In this document: one piece after another, positions 9,158 through 19,378 of the stretch | How positions within the stretch are numbered: the first letter of the stretch is position 1 | How the letters are laid out: every line of letters starts with the position of its first letter | Assembly: GCF_036090055.1 (NCBI RefSeq) | Contig: NZ_CP107970.1 | Coordinates: 498,501 to 562,500 of the forward strand | Length of the DNA: 64,000 nucleotides | From: Nocardioides sp. NBC_00368 | GTDB taxonomy: Bacteria > Actinomycetota > Actinomycetes > Propionibacteriales > Nocardioidaceae | Direction of reading: 5' to 3' | Notes under the pieces: generated by a model | Database searches by the model: none | What the model was told of the DNA's origin: nothing | Seen by the model: only the letters and a program-made list of their open reading frames with translations | Translations under genes and position numbers: made by a program

Positions 9158-9799
9158 ATGTTCACTCTTCAGACCATCACCCTCGACGCCACCGACACCA
9201 CGGACGCCCGCGCGTTCTACGAGAAGGCCTTCGGGCTCACCGACCAGATCTCCGTACGCCAGGGCCCGGGCACCGGTGCGGGCCGGCCGTTCACGGTCTC
9301 GCTGGTCGTCGGCCAGCCCTCGACGGTCGACAGCCTCGTCGACTCGGCGCTCGCCGCCGGCGCCACCTCGCTCAAGCCGGTCGAGAAGTCGTTCTGGGGC
9401 TACGGCGGCATCGTCCAGGCGCCCGACGGCTCGATCTGGAAGGTCGCGACCTCCGCCAAGAAGGACCGCGGCCCCGCCACCCGGGAGATCGACGACATCG
9501 TCCTGCTCCTCGGCGTCGCCGACGTCAAGGCGAGCAAGCGGTTCTACGCCGAACGCGGTCTCGGCGTGAAGCGGAGCTTCGGCGGCAAGTACGCCGAGTT
9601 CGAGGCCGCTCCCGGGGCCGTCCAGCTCGCGATCTACCCCCGGCACGCGCTGGAGAAGGAGACCGGTGTCGCGCTCGACCCGGAGGCTGCGTACGGGATC
9701 GTCCTGGGCGGTGGCAGCGAGGCCTTCACCGACCCGGACGGGTTCACCTGGCAGGCTGGGGACCATGGCACGCACGATCGCGACGAACACGACCGTTGA
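9158..9799 (+). CDS. VOC family (glyoxalase/bleomycin resistance-like) protein
   Basis: A 213-residue protein with two tandem vicinal-oxygen-chelate modules. The first, about residues 1-110, begins LQTITLDATDTTDARAFYEKAFG; the second, about 115-210, has DIVLLLGVADVKASKRFYAERGLG and ends at DPDGFTWQAG. Such proteins use a metal in a paired beta-alpha-beta fold for isomerase, dioxygenase or drug-binding roles. The exact function cannot be assigned. It overlaps the following PPOX gene by 35 nt. Confidence 0.85.
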   Translation: MFTLQTITLDATDTTDARAFYEKAFGLTDQISVRQGPGTGAGRPFTVSLVVGQPSTVDSLVDSALAAGATSLKPVEKSFWGYGGIVQAPDGSIWKVATSAKKDRGPATREIDDIVLLLGVADVKASKRFYAERGLGVKRSFGGKYAEFEAAPGAVQLAIYPRHALEKETGVALDPEAAYGIVLGGGSEAFTDPDGFTWQAGDHGTHDRDEHDR

Positions 9800-10235
9800 T
9801 CTCGAGGGGCTGCTGGAGTTCGTACGCCCCCGCCACCAGATGATCCTGGTGACCAGCCGGGCCGACGGGTCCCCGCAGCTCTCGCCGGTCACCGGCGGCG
9901 TCGACGACGACGGCCGGATCGTCATCACGACCTACCCCGAGCGGGCCAAGACCCGCAACGCCCGCATCCGGCCGCGGGTCAGCGTCATGGTCCTCTCCGA
10001 TGAGTGGAACGGCGCCTGGGTCCAGGTCGACGGCGAGGCCGAGGTCCTCGACGCCACCGCGGGCGAGGCGGCGCTGGACGCGTTCGTCACCTACTTCCGC
10101 AACATCTCCGGTGAACACTCCGACTGGGACGAGTACCGCCAGGCGATGGTCGACCAGGGCAAGTCCCTCCTTCGGATCACCCCGAAGCGCTGGGGTCCGG
10201 TCGCCACCGGCGGCTTCCCGGCGCGTCTGGCCTGA
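9765..10235 (+). CDS. PPOX-class (pyridoxamine 5'-phosphate oxidase-like) F420/flavin-dependent protein
   Basis: A 156-residue split-barrel flavin/F420-binding protein. The ATG start gives MARTIATNTTVDLEGLLEF, followed by RPRHQMILVTSRADGSPQLSP, typical of actinobacterial PPOX-class F420-dependent oxidoreductases, and ending KRWGPVATGGFPARL. The start overlaps the VOC gene end. The substrate is unknown. A hairpin just past the stop probably terminates the VOC-PPOX transcript. Confidence 0.88.
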   Translation: MARTIATNTTVDLEGLLEFVRPRHQMILVTSRADGSPQLSPVTGGVDDDGRIVITTYPERAKTRNARIRPRVSVMVLSDEWNGAWVQVDGEAEVLDATAGEAALDAFVTYFRNISGEHSDWDEYRQAMVDQGKSLLRITPKRWGPVATGGFPARLA

Positions 10236-10239
10236 GGTC

Positions 10240-10279
10240 GTGAAGCTGAGAGTGGTCTATCGGTCACGCTCAGCTTCAC
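10240..10279. terminator. Hairpin terminator between PPOX and methyltransferase genes
   Basis: GTGAAGCTGAG (10240-10250) pairs perfectly with CTCAGCTTCAC (10269-10279) across an 18-nt loop between convergent genes. It overlaps the stop region of the minus-strand methyltransferase gene by a few bases, as a bidirectional terminator would. Confidence 0.65.
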
Positions 10280-10881
10280 AACCCTCGGGAACGCTCCCAG
10301 ATCCCCAGGCGATGGCTCCACGGCAGGCGCGAGTTCAGCCGGCGCGGCTCGGAGAGGTGGACCAGGTCGAAGTCGGGGCCGAGGGCGCGGGTCATGTCCT
10401 CGGGGACGTACGTCCACGGCGGGCCGGCCTCCTCGCTCGGACGGTCGATGGGGAAGATCCCCGACGCGACCCGCCCGCCCGGGCGTACGACCGCGCGGGC
10501 CAGGTCGCCGACGCGGCCGCGCCAGGCGGGCGGCAGCGCGCAGAAGAAGGTGTGGTCCCACATCAGGTCGACCGGCCCGCCGGTCGCGTCCAGGACGATG
10601 TCGACGTCGAGTGCATCGCCGACCACGTAGGTGAGGTCCGGGTAGTGCTTCGCCGCGTGGGCGGCCGCCGTGGGTGAGAGGTCGACGACCGTCGTTCGCC
10701 ATCCGGCAGCCGCCAACCCCGCGGCATCGTGCCCTCGGCCGGCGCCGGGAGCGAAGGCGGTGCCGGGCTCGCCGAGCAGCGCCGTGTCCTCCTCGATGTA
10801 GGCCAGGGGAGCGCCGAGGTCCCAGCCGGTCGTGCCACGGACGTAGGCGGTCTCCCAGTCGGTGGGGTCGTTGATGGTCAT
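10276..10881 (-). CDS. SAM-dependent methyltransferase, thiopurine methyltransferase-like
   Basis: A 201-residue class I methyltransferase. The N-terminus DWETAYVRGTTGWDLGAPL is characteristic of the TPMT-like group. The SAM-binding motif I is modified to AFAPGAGRGHDAAGLAAAG, followed by VVDLSPTAAAHA (motif II acid), DLMWDHTFFCALPP and a C-terminal WERSRG as in TPMT-like methyltransferases. The substrate is unknown; relatives methylate thiols, halides or small metabolites. It is divergent from the next gene with a ~70-bp gap. Confidence 0.85.
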   Translation of the reverse strand: MTINDPTDWETAYVRGTTGWDLGAPLAYIEEDTALLGEPGTAFAPGAGRGHDAAGLAAAGWRTTVVDLSPTAAAHAAKHYPDLTYVVGDALDVDIVLDATGGPVDLMWDHTFFCALPPAWRGRVGDLARAVVRPGGRVASGIFPIDRPSEEAGPPWTYVPEDMTRALGPDFDLVHLSEPRRLNSRLPWSHRLGIWERSRGL

Positions 10882-10950
10882 GGGCCACAGTCTCTACGAC
10901 CGGCGCTCGAGTGGTTCCGTGCGCCGCCGCCGACCGGTACGCTTTCGAAC

Positions 10951-11334
10951 ATGAGATCGACTGGCGGTGCATCTCGGTGCGACGTGCCGCTGCCGTTCGA
11001 CATCGCTCCTGACGCGGTGTCAGTGCCCGCGAAGCGATCACCCGCACCTCCGCCGGACATCGGACCGCAGATCCACCGTCTTGTCGGCGCCCACCTCACC
11101 TCCCGCGGCCTGCCGCCCGGGTCCGACCTGGTGATCAACCCCCGCCGGCCCAAGCGCGGTGAGGTGGCGGTCGTGCGCTCCGGCGGCCGTATCCGGGTCG
11201 GCATCTTCGACCTCGAACGCGGCCGCGCGGTCCTGCGCTCCGACCGCGGCACCCGCTGGCTGCCGCCCGATGCCGTCTACGTCGGCGTCGCGGCCCTCGT
11301 CTCCCCGACCCTGGACGGGATGCCCACGGGCTGA
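10951..11334 (+). CDS. Hypothetical protein with S24/S26 peptidase-like C-terminal half
   Basis: A 127-residue protein. After a Pro/Arg-rich N-terminus, residues ~60-120 (GSDLVINPRRPKRGEVAVVRSGG then GIFDLERGRAVLR) resemble the beta-rich core of LexA/signal-peptidase-like S24/S26 domains. The Ser/Lys catalytic dyad is not evident, so it is probably not an active protease. It sits just upstream of the SufR gene on the same strand with a 118-bp gap. No function is assigned. Confidence 0.6.
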   Translation: MRSTGGASRCDVPLPFDIAPDAVSVPAKRSPAPPPDIGPQIHRLVGAHLTSRGLPPGSDLVINPRRPKRGEVAVVRSGGRIRVGIFDLERGRAVLRSDRGTRWLPPDAVYVGVAALVSPTLDGMPTG

Positions 11335-11439
11335 TCGGCGATTCGCTGCCGAGCGGCCGTGGTCGTGACGTACGACACGTTCTCGCCGCCTTGTGGGCAG
11401 GTAAGGGTTGCCTTCGTTGAATCGCTTGGGGGAATAACG

Positions 11440-11456
11440 TCACAATGGTGTTGTGA
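11440..11456. promoter_or_regulatory. Candidate SufR operator overlapping the sufR start codon
   Basis: TCACAA-N5-TTGTGA is a perfect 6+6 inverted repeat at 11440-11456 that includes the GTG start (11453). The spacing resembles the palindrome reported for mycobacterial SufR (inverted half-sites around 5 nt), which suggests autoregulation of the suf operon. The overlap with the start codon implies a leaderless or near-leaderless transcript. Further upstream AGGTAAGGGTTGCCT weakly resembles an IdeR/DtxR iron box. Confidence 0.5.
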
Positions 11457-12180
11457 AATTCGACGAGACCACTCTGCAGCCCGCAGAGACCAGCGAGGAG
11501 AGCACCCGCCAGCGGGTCGCTCGGTCGCTGCTCGTCGACGGTCCGCAGACGGCTGCGACGCTGGCCAAGAGGCTCGACCTCACCCCGGCCGCGGTCAGGC
11601 GCCACCTGGACGCCCTGGCCGAGGAGGAGGCGGTGGAGCAGCGTCAGCCGCGCACCGCGTCCACGCGCGGGCGGGGCCGCCCGGCCAAGCTCTTCGCGCT
11701 CACGGACCAGGGTCGGGACGGCTTCGAGAAGAAGTACGACGACCTGGCCGTCGAGGCGCTCCGGTTCCTCTCCGAGGTGGCCGGTGAGGAGGCGGTGCGG
11801 GAATTCGCGGAGCGCCGCGCGGCGTTCATCAAGGAGGGACTGGATCGGATCGCCGCAGGCGAGACGGACCTCAGCCCCGCGCAGGTGCTCGCGAACGTGT
11901 TCACGGCCAACGGCTACGCGGCTTCCGTCAGGGAGCTGCCGTTGATCAACGGCCATGACGCGGGTGAGCAGCTGTGTCAGCAGCACTGCCCGGTCGCCCA
12001 CGTCGCCCAGGAGTTCCCCGAGCTCTGCGAGGCGGAGACGGACGCGATCGCGAAGCTGCTCGGCACCCACGTACAACGCTTGGCCACCATCGCTCACGGT
12101 GACGGTGTCTGCACGACGCACATCCCTCCCGGGTCCTCCGGGTCCGGTGAAGTTTCGAAGAAGAAGGAGCAGGTCACGAC

Positions 12181-12184
<4 letters not shown>
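11453..12184 (+). CDS. sufR: SufR-type Fe-S cluster transcriptional regulator
   Basis: A 243-residue winged-helix regulator. The N-terminal HTH covers about residues 20-85 (TAATLAKRLDLTPAAVRRHLD then GRGRPAKLFALTDQG). The C-terminal half carries a cysteine cluster, LCQQHCPVAH...ELCEAE and a later DGVCTTH, matching the Fe-S ligand pattern of SufR. It is the first gene of the suf operon, and its stop overlaps the sufB start (ATGA). SufR with bound [4Fe-4S] represses suf and derepresses on iron or oxidative stress. That role is inferred from family and position. Confidence 0.9.
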
Positions 12185-13598
<1,414 letters not shown>

Positions 13599-13599
<1 letters not shown>

Positions 13600-14792
13600 T
13601 GACGGCAGTAGCTGACGCTCTCGAGATGAACAAGGTCGAGAGCCACCTCCACCCGGAGGGATCGTTCGACGTCGAGGCCCACGCGGTGCCGAAGGGTCGC
13701 GAGGAGATCTGGCGGTTCACCCCGCTCAAGCGTCTCCACGACATCCACGACGACGCCCCGTTCGCCGACGGTGCGACCAAGGTGGAGGTCGAGGCGGCCG
13801 CCGGCGTGACCGTCGAGACCGTGGCGGCCGACGATGCCGTACGCGGCTCCTCGGGTCTGGTCCCGACCGACCGCGTCTCGGCGCGGGCCTGGGCGGCCAG
13901 CACCGGCGCGACCGTCGTGCGGATCCCGACCGACACCGTCATCGAGGGTGCGACCGTGATCCGTCACCACGGCACCGGCTCGGAGACGGCCGGCGCCGGC
14001 CACGCGGTGATCGTGGCGGAGAAGTTCGCCAAGGCGACCGTCGTGTTGGTCTTCGAGGGCTCCGCCGTCGTCGCCGACAACATCGAGATCGTCGTCGAGG
14101 ACGGCGCCGACCTCACCGTCGTCTCGGTCCAGGACTGGGCCGACGACGCCGTCCACCTCTCCACCCAGCACGCCAAGGTCGGCCGCGACGCCAACCTCAA
14201 GCACGTCTCGGTGAGCTTCGGCGGCGACGTCGTGCGCCACGACTTCTCGGCGGAGTACGCCGGCCCCGGCGGCTCCGTGGAGTCGCTCGGCCTCTACTTC
14301 GCCGACGCGGGCCAGCACATCGAGCACCGTCTCTTCGTCGACCACACCGCTCCGAAGACCAAGTCGAACGTGGTCTACAAGGGCGCGCTGCAGGGCGAGA
14401 AGGCCCACGCGGTCTGGATCGGCAACGTGCTGATCCGCAAGGAGGCCGAGGGCATCGAGACCTACGAGGAGAACCGCAACCTCATCCTGACCGACGGTGC
14501 CTGGGCCGACTCCGTGCCCAACCTGGAGATCGAGACCGGCGAGATCGAGGGCGCGGGTCACGCGTCGGCGATCGGCCGTTTCGACGACGAGCAGCTCTTC
14601 TACCTGCAGAGCCGCGGCATCTCCGAGACCGAGGCCAAGCGCCTGGTCGTGCACGGCTTCTTCAACGACCTGATCCGCCAGATCGGCGTCCCCGAGCTCG
14701 AGGAGAAGCTGACCGGCACGGTCGAGGCCGAGCTCGCCAAGACTATCCAGAACTTTATTGGCAACACCCCGATCAAGAAGGACATCGTATGA
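13599..14792 (+). CDS. sufD: Fe-S cluster assembly protein SufD
   Basis: A 397-residue partner of SufB in the SufBC2D scaffold complex. The start ATG overlaps the SufB stop (TGATG). Family segments include GREEIWRFTPLKRLH at the N-terminus, VSVQDWADDAVHLSTQHAKV in the beta-helix and ASAIGRFDDEQLFYLQSRGI at the C-terminus. The sufC start overlaps its stop (ATGA). Nothing odd was seen. Confidence 0.96.
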
Positions 14793-15547
14793 GCACGCTG
14801 GAGATCAAGGACCTGCAGGTCTCGGTCGAGACCGAGGACGGTCCCAAGGAGATCCTCAAGGGCGTCACGCTGACCATCAACTCCGGCGAGACCCACGCGA
14901 TCATGGGCCCCAACGGCTCGGGCAAGTCGACCCTTGCCTACTCGATCGCCGGCCACCCGAAGTACACGATCACCGGCGGCACCGTCACCCTCGACGGTGA
15001 GGACGTGCTGGAGATGTCGGTCGACGAGCGGGCCAAGGCAGGCCTCTTCCTCGCGATGCAGTACCCGGTCGAGGTCCCCGGCGTGAGCGTCGCCAACTTC
15101 CTGCGCACCGCGAAGACGGCGCTGGACGGCGAGGCCCCCAAGCTGCGTACGTGGGTCAAGGACGTCAACGGTGCGATGAACAAGATGCACCTGGACCCGT
15201 CCTTCTCCCAGCGTTCGGTGAACGAGGGCTTCTCCGGCGGTGAGAAGAAGCGTCACGAGATCGCCCAGCTCGACATCCTCGACCCGGCCTTCGCGCTGCT
15301 CGACGAGATCGACTCCGGCCTCGACATCGACGCGCTCAAGGTTGTCTCCGAGGGTATCAACGACTTCCGCGCCCGCGAGGCCAAGTCGGTCCTGCTGATC
15401 ACCCACTACACCCGCATCCTGCGCTACGTGAAGCCCGACCAGGTGCACGTCTTCGTCGCCGGCCGGATCGCGGAGTCGGGTGGCCCCGAGCTCGCCGAGG
15501 AGCTGGAAGCCAACGGCTACGAGAAGTACGTCACGGCAGGGGTCTGA
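14789..15547 (+). CDS. sufC: Fe-S cluster assembly ATPase SufC
   Basis: A 252-residue ABC-type ATPase that drives the SufBCD scaffold. Walker A is GPNGSGKSTLAYSIAGHP, the SufC-specific signature NEGFSGGEKKRHEI, and Walker B FALLDEIDSGLDIDAL, ending with the H-loop ITHYTRILRYVKPDQVHV. It lies between sufD (4-nt overlap) and sufS (1-nt gap). It is soluble rather than a transporter subunit, as known for SufC. Confidence 0.97.
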   Translation: MSTLEIKDLQVSVETEDGPKEILKGVTLTINSGETHAIMGPNGSGKSTLAYSIAGHPKYTITGGTVTLDGEDVLEMSVDERAKAGLFLAMQYPVEVPGVSVANFLRTAKTALDGEAPKLRTWVKDVNGAMNKMHLDPSFSQRSVNEGFSGGEKKRHEIAQLDILDPAFALLDEIDSGLDIDALKVVSEGINDFRAREAKSVLLITHYTRILRYVKPDQVHVFVAGRIAESGGPELAEELEANGYEKYVTAGV

Positions 15548-15548
15548 C

Positions 15549-16802
15549 ATGAAGGGTCTGCTGCCCGACCTGGATCTGGTCCGCAAGGACTTCCCGATCC
15601 TGGAGCGCACCTTCGACGGCGGTGAGACCCCGCTGGTCTACCTCGACAGCGCCAACACCTCGCACAAGCCGCAGATCGTGATCGACACCATGGTCGACCA
15701 CCTGGAGCGGCACAACGCCAACATCGCCCGGGCGATGCACCACCTGGGTGCCGAGGCCACCGAGGCGTTCGAGGGGGCGCGCGACACCGTCGCGCGCTTC
15801 CTCGGCGCGCCCGAGCGTGACGAGGTGATCTTCACCAAGAACGCGTCCGAGGCGCTCAACCTGGTCGCCAACACGGTCCCGCTGACTGCCGGCGACGTGG
15901 TCGTGACCACCGAGATGGAGCACCACTCCAACATCGTTCCGTGGCAGCTGGCCACGCAGCGTTCGGGTGCGACGTTGAAGTGGTTCGGGCTCACCGATGA
16001 CGGCCAGCTGGACCTGTCGAACATCGACGAGCTGATCACGCCTGCGACCAAGATCGTGGCGCTGACCTGGGTCTCCAACATGCTCGGCACCGTCAACCCG
16101 GTCGCCCAGATCGCCCGGAAGGCCCACGAGGTCGGGGCGCTCGTCGTCGTCGACGCGGCCCAGGCCGCCCCGGTACTGCCGATCGACCTGGCGTCGATGG
16201 CGGAGGAGGAGCGTCCCGACTTCCTGGTCTTCACCGGCCACAAAGTGGTCGGCCCGACCGGCATCGGCGTCCTGTGGGGCCGGCGTGCGGCCCTCGAGGC
16301 GCTGCCGCCGTTCCTGGGCGGTGGCGAGATGATCGCGACGGTGACGATGGAGAAGTCGACGTACGCCCCGATCCCGCACAAGTTCGAGGCCGGCACCCCG
16401 CCGATCGCCGAGGCCATCGGTCTCGGCGCGGCGCTGGAATACCTCATGCACGTGGGTATGGAGAACATCCACGCCCACGAGCAGGCGATCACGGCCTACG
16501 CGCTGGAGCGTCTCGCGAGCGTGCCCGGCGTGACCGTGCTCGGCCCGGCCGACGCCGCCCAGCGTGGGGGTGCGATCGCCTTCGAGCTCGAGGGTGTGCA
16601 CCCGCACGACGTGGCCCAGGTGCTCGACTCCAAGGGTGTCGCCATCCGCGCCGGGCACCACTGCGCCAAGCCCGCCCACCAGCGGTTCGGCGTGCAGGCC
16701 TCCAACCGGATGTCGTCCTACCTCTACACCACGCCCGCCGAGATCGACGCGCTGGTCGAGGGGTTGGAATACGTACGCACGTTCTTCAAGTTGGACCAGT
16801 GA
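15549..16802 (+). CDS. sufS: Cysteine desulfurase SufS
   Basis: A 417-residue PLP-dependent class V aminotransferase-fold enzyme that mobilises sulfur from cysteine for cluster assembly. TEMEHHSNIVPWQ, VVDAAQAAPVLPIDL and the Schiff-base lysine in FTGHKVVGPTGIGVLWG are visible. The catalytic cysteine is in RAGHHCAKP near the C-terminus, in the short group II (SufS) loop. The start ATG at 15549 directly follows the sufC stop. The persulfide is passed to SufU, encoded next with a TGATG overlap. Confidence 0.96.
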   Translation: MKGLLPDLDLVRKDFPILERTFDGGETPLVYLDSANTSHKPQIVIDTMVDHLERHNANIARAMHHLGAEATEAFEGARDTVARFLGAPERDEVIFTKNASEALNLVANTVPLTAGDVVVTTEMEHHSNIVPWQLATQRSGATLKWFGLTDDGQLDLSNIDELITPATKIVALTWVSNMLGTVNPVAQIARKAHEVGALVVVDAAQAAPVLPIDLASMAEEERPDFLVFTGHKVVGPTGIGVLWGRRAALEALPPFLGGGEMIATVTMEKSTYAPIPHKFEAGTPPIAEAIGLGAALEYLMHVGMENIHAHEQAITAYALERLASVPGVTVLGPADAAQRGGAIAFELEGVHPHDVAQVLDSKGVAIRAGHHCAKPAHQRFGVQASNRMSSYLYTTPAEIDALVEGLEYVRTFFKLDQ

Positions 16803-17269
16803 TGACTGCCGCCAACCTCGAAGCGATGTACCAGGAGATCATCCTGGACCACTACAAGAACCCGCACGGGAAGGGTCTTCGCGACCCCTTCGAAGCCGAG
16901 GTTCACCACGTCAACCCGACCTGCGGTGACGAGATCACCCTGCGCGTGCACGTCGACGGCGGCAAGATCGAGGACATCTCCTACGACGCCCTCGGCTGCT
17001 CCATCTCGCAGGCCTCCGCCTCGGTGCTCAACGACCTGGTCGTCGGCAAGAGCGTGGACGAGGCGATGGCCGTCCACGAGGAGTTCCTGCGACTGATGCA
17101 GGGCAAGGGCCAGGTCGAGCCCGACGAGGACATTCTGGAGGACGGCATCGCCTTCGCCGGCGTCGCCAAGTTCCCCGCCCGGATCAAGTGCGCGTTGCTG
17201 TCGTGGATGGCCTGGAAAGACGCCACAGCGCAGGCCACCAACGAGCTGGCTAACGCCGAGGAGAAGTGA
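16802..17269 (+). CDS. sufU: Fe-S scaffold/sulfur-transfer protein SufU
   Basis: A 155-residue IscU-like zinc protein that accepts sulfur from SufS in Gram-positive bacteria. Three conserved cysteines are in NPTCGDEI, ALGCSISQAS and RIKCALLSW. A SufU-specific insertion lies between the second and third. The start overlaps the sufS stop, and the sufT start overlaps its own stop. It acts in the cytoplasm with SufS and SufBCD. Confidence 0.95.
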   Translation: MTAANLEAMYQEIILDHYKNPHGKGLRDPFEAEVHHVNPTCGDEITLRVHVDGGKIEDISYDALGCSISQASASVLNDLVVGKSVDEAMAVHEEFLRLMQGKGQVEPDEDILEDGIAFAGVAKFPARIKCALLSWMAWKDATAQATNELANAEEK

Positions 17270-17745
17270 TGACTGAGACCGACCACAGCACACACGACCA
17301 CGCGGGTCACGACCACGCCGGTCACGATCACTCGGGTCACGATCACTCGGGTCACGATCACTCGGGCCACGGCCATGGTCACGGTCACGAGGCCCCGGAG
17401 TGGCAGGGGATGCGTACGTCCACGGTCGAGGGCGCGAGCCTGAAGATCGAGGACGTCGAGGAGGCGATGAAGGACGTCGTCGACCCCGAGCTCGGCATCA
17501 ACGTCGTCGACCTGGGTCTGATCTACGGCCTGCACATCGAGGATCACTCCAACGTGGTCATCGACATGACGCTGACCTCGGCCGCGTGTCCGCTGACCGA
17601 CGTCATCCAGGACCAGACCGCCACGGCCCTGGAGGGCCTGGTCAACGACGTCCACATCAACTGGGTCTGGATGCCGCCGTGGGGCCCGGACAAGATCACC
17701 CCCGACGGACGCGAGATGCTCCGCGCCCTCGGGTTCAACGTCTGA
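17269..17745 (+). CDS. sufT: SufT-type metal-sulfur cluster assembly factor with His-rich N-terminus
   Basis: A 158-residue protein. From about residue 55 it is a MIP18/DUF59 domain (EAMKDVVDPELGINVVDLGLIYGL, then SAACPLTDV and WMPPWGPDKI), typical of SufT at the end of actinobacterial suf operons, where it helps Fe-S maturation. The first ~45 residues are an extraordinary run of GHDH/HDHSG units with about 16 histidines, a likely Ni/Zn/Fe-binding or storage segment. The start is the ATG overlapping the sufU stop; a GTG just upstream would add one residue. It is the last gene before a strong terminator. Confidence 0.92.
   Translation: MTETDHSTHDHAGHDHAGHDHSGHDHSGHDHSGHGHGHGHEAPEWQGMRTSTVEGASLKIEDVEEAMKDVVDPELGINVVDLGLIYGLHIEDHSNVVIDMTLTSAACPLTDVIQDQTATALEGLVNDVHINWVWMPPWGPDKITPDGREMLRALGFNV
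17293..17388 (+). repeat. 15-bp tandem repeats encoding the His-rich arm of SufT
   Basis: Near-identical units of GGTCACGATCACTCG (with GGTCACGACCACGCC variants) repeat about five times and encode GHDHS/GHDHA units. The array then degenerates to GHGHGHGH. Unit identity at the DNA level suggests recent expansion by slippage. Confidence 0.85.
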
Positions 17746-17775
17746 CGGTTCCACGCCGGAGGATTCTGCACGCTT

Positions 17776-17823
17776 AAATGGCAGGTCAGACCAGCACCCT
17801 CGTGCCGCTGACCTGCCATTTTG
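17776..17823 (+). terminator. Rho-independent terminator of the suf operon
   Basis: AAATGGCAGGTCAG (17776-17789) pairs perfectly with CTGACCTGCCATTT (17810-17823), followed by TT. It is the strongest hairpin seen in the window and sits 30 nt after the sufT stop. It marks the end of the core region; the integrase gene begins 190 bp later. Confidence 0.88.
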
Positions 17824-18011
17824 CATCTCACGGACACGTTCGCTGGAGTGCTTGGGCTCAATAGGAGCGTGGCATGGGGGATCTTGGTGGGTGTCAGATC
17901 GGATGAGTGGTTCGGGGCGCTGTAGGGCTCTGAGGGGTGCCTGAGGTATCCGAGCTTGCGCGTAGTCCAGCGCGTAGTTTCGCAGCGCACGAGCCTGATC
18001 CCCGGATTCGG

Positions 18012-19283
18012 CTAGGGCTTGGGAAGCTTGGCGGCGGCCGCGAGACCCCTGAGGTCGCGGACGTCGGTGTAGTGCTTCTGGGCGACCTTCTCGGAGTGGC
18101 CGAACTGGGAGTTCAGCACGGCCGGCGGTACGTACCCTTCGTAGAAGCTTCGCAGCGTTGTGCGCCACATGTGGGACCGCTCGGAAAGCATCACGTCGAT
18201 GCCCAGTTCCTTGGCGCCCAATTCGTAAAGCTCGCGGACCGCTGCGCCACAATTGCTGCGAGCCCACATCTTTGAGGGGTCCGAGGGGGAACCGAGGACG
18301 TACCCGATTGCTTCGGTCTCATGCTGACGGTCAAGGAAGCGCTTGGCCACCCGTTGATCGAGTACGAGAACGACTCGGGCGTCGCCGGTCTTGGCGACTT
18401 CCTCGGTGATGTCGAAGCTGATGACGCCTTGGTCATTGACCTGCATCAAGGGCCAGGTGAGGCGTCGGGCTTCGGTTTGTCGCAGCCCTGTCGTCATCTG
18501 GAGGAGGGTCATGTCGATGGCATTGCGAATCTTTTGGATCCGCACCTCTTTCGGCCAGGCATGACCCTTCATGATGATGAGGTCGGCGGGTTCCAGGGCT
18601 AGGAGCCAGCGGAGAAATCTCTTGTACTGCTTTCGGTCGATGGCGCGGCCACCTCGTGTCCGCGTGGCCTTCTTCTTGCCGGTGACGGTCGATAGGCGCA
18701 TCCCGGCGAGTGGGTTCGCGGGTACCAGGTCGTCGCGGACGAGTTTCTGGATGAGGTACTCGTTCAATATGGTTCGACAATGCCGGGCCTTCGCGACCCC
18801 GTGGCGCTCGGAGACCTCTGCGAGCAGGTTCTCCAGTGGGGCACGGCGAATTCCTGCCCCGATCGTGTATGACTTGAGCCCGAACTCGTGGCGTCTTCCT
18901 TGCCTAGAGCATTTGACGCACTTGCCGAGCACCATCTCCAGGGCTGCGTCATAGCTGGCTCTAGTCAGCGGGCGGAGGTCGGCCTTCTTCAGGGCAGGCT
19001 TGGTCACTTGGTTGATGTACTCGGAGAGGGGAGTAGTCAGCTTCCAGTCTCCACCCCCGGTCTGCAGTAGTTCCTTAGCCTTGCTTTTGGCGCGCCGACG
19101 GGCTTCGCCGACAGTTGGTCCGAACGAGCTCGGCCTCTTGGTACGGCCATCACGCAGAACGATCGTCCACTGGATTCGCCACGAGCCGTCGGGCTGTTGG
19201 ATGGGGTGCACTCGATCGATGCTGTCCTCGCCAGGGGCGAGTTTGCTGGTTGCTGCTCGGGTCACAAACAGAGCGTAGCCCAA
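18012..19283 (-). CDS. Tyrosine recombinase / site-specific integrase
   Basis: A 423-residue phage-type integrase. An N-terminal arm-binding AP2-like region (RVHPIQQPDGSWRIQWTI) is followed by a core-binding SAM-like domain (about 110-230) and the catalytic domain. Catalytic residues are visible: Arg in MTTGLRQTEARRLTW, His-x-x-Arg in SHMWRTTL, and GHSEKVAQKHYTDV with the nucleophilic Tyr. It lies at the left edge of the accessory region next to the suf terminator, as integrases usually lie beside an attachment site. No tRNA gene or clear att core was found in 17824-18011. Confidence 0.93.
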   Translation of the reverse strand: MGYALFVTRAATSKLAPGEDSIDRVHPIQQPDGSWRIQWTIVLRDGRTKRPSSFGPTVGEARRRAKSKAKELLQTGGGDWKLTTPLSEYINQVTKPALKKADLRPLTRASYDAALEMVLGKCVKCSRQGRRHEFGLKSYTIGAGIRRAPLENLLAEVSERHGVAKARHCRTILNEYLIQKLVRDDLVPANPLAGMRLSTVTGKKKATRTRGGRAIDRKQYKRFLRWLLALEPADLIIMKGHAWPKEVRIQKIRNAIDMTLLQMTTGLRQTEARRLTWPLMQVNDQGVISFDITEEVAKTGDARVVLVLDQRVAKRFLDRQHETEAIGYVLGSPSDPSKMWARSNCGAAVRELYELGAKELGIDVMLSERSHMWRTTLRSFYEGYVPPAVLNSQFGHSEKVAQKHYTDVRDLRGLAAAAKLPKP

Positions 19284-19320
19284 CTAGTGTGATTAACGCA
19301 TGTTCAAAGTAAACTAGTGT
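19282..19320. promoter_or_regulatory. Direct repeats upstream of the integrase gene
   Basis: AACTAGTGT occurs twice (19282-19290 and 19312-19320) in the same orientation, 30 bp apart, between the divergent integrase and excisionase-like genes. The spacing and position suit arm-type integrase, excisionase or repressor binding sites. Confidence 0.45.
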
Positions 19321-19378
19321 TAGTTCTGCATGAGACGAAGGGGCTGTCTGGATAGTCCCGCGACCGAAGGATGCTGCG

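Noticed and set aside
17824..18011. tRNA gene as integration site
   Set aside because: No cloverleaf or TTCGA-type arm could be found in this gap.
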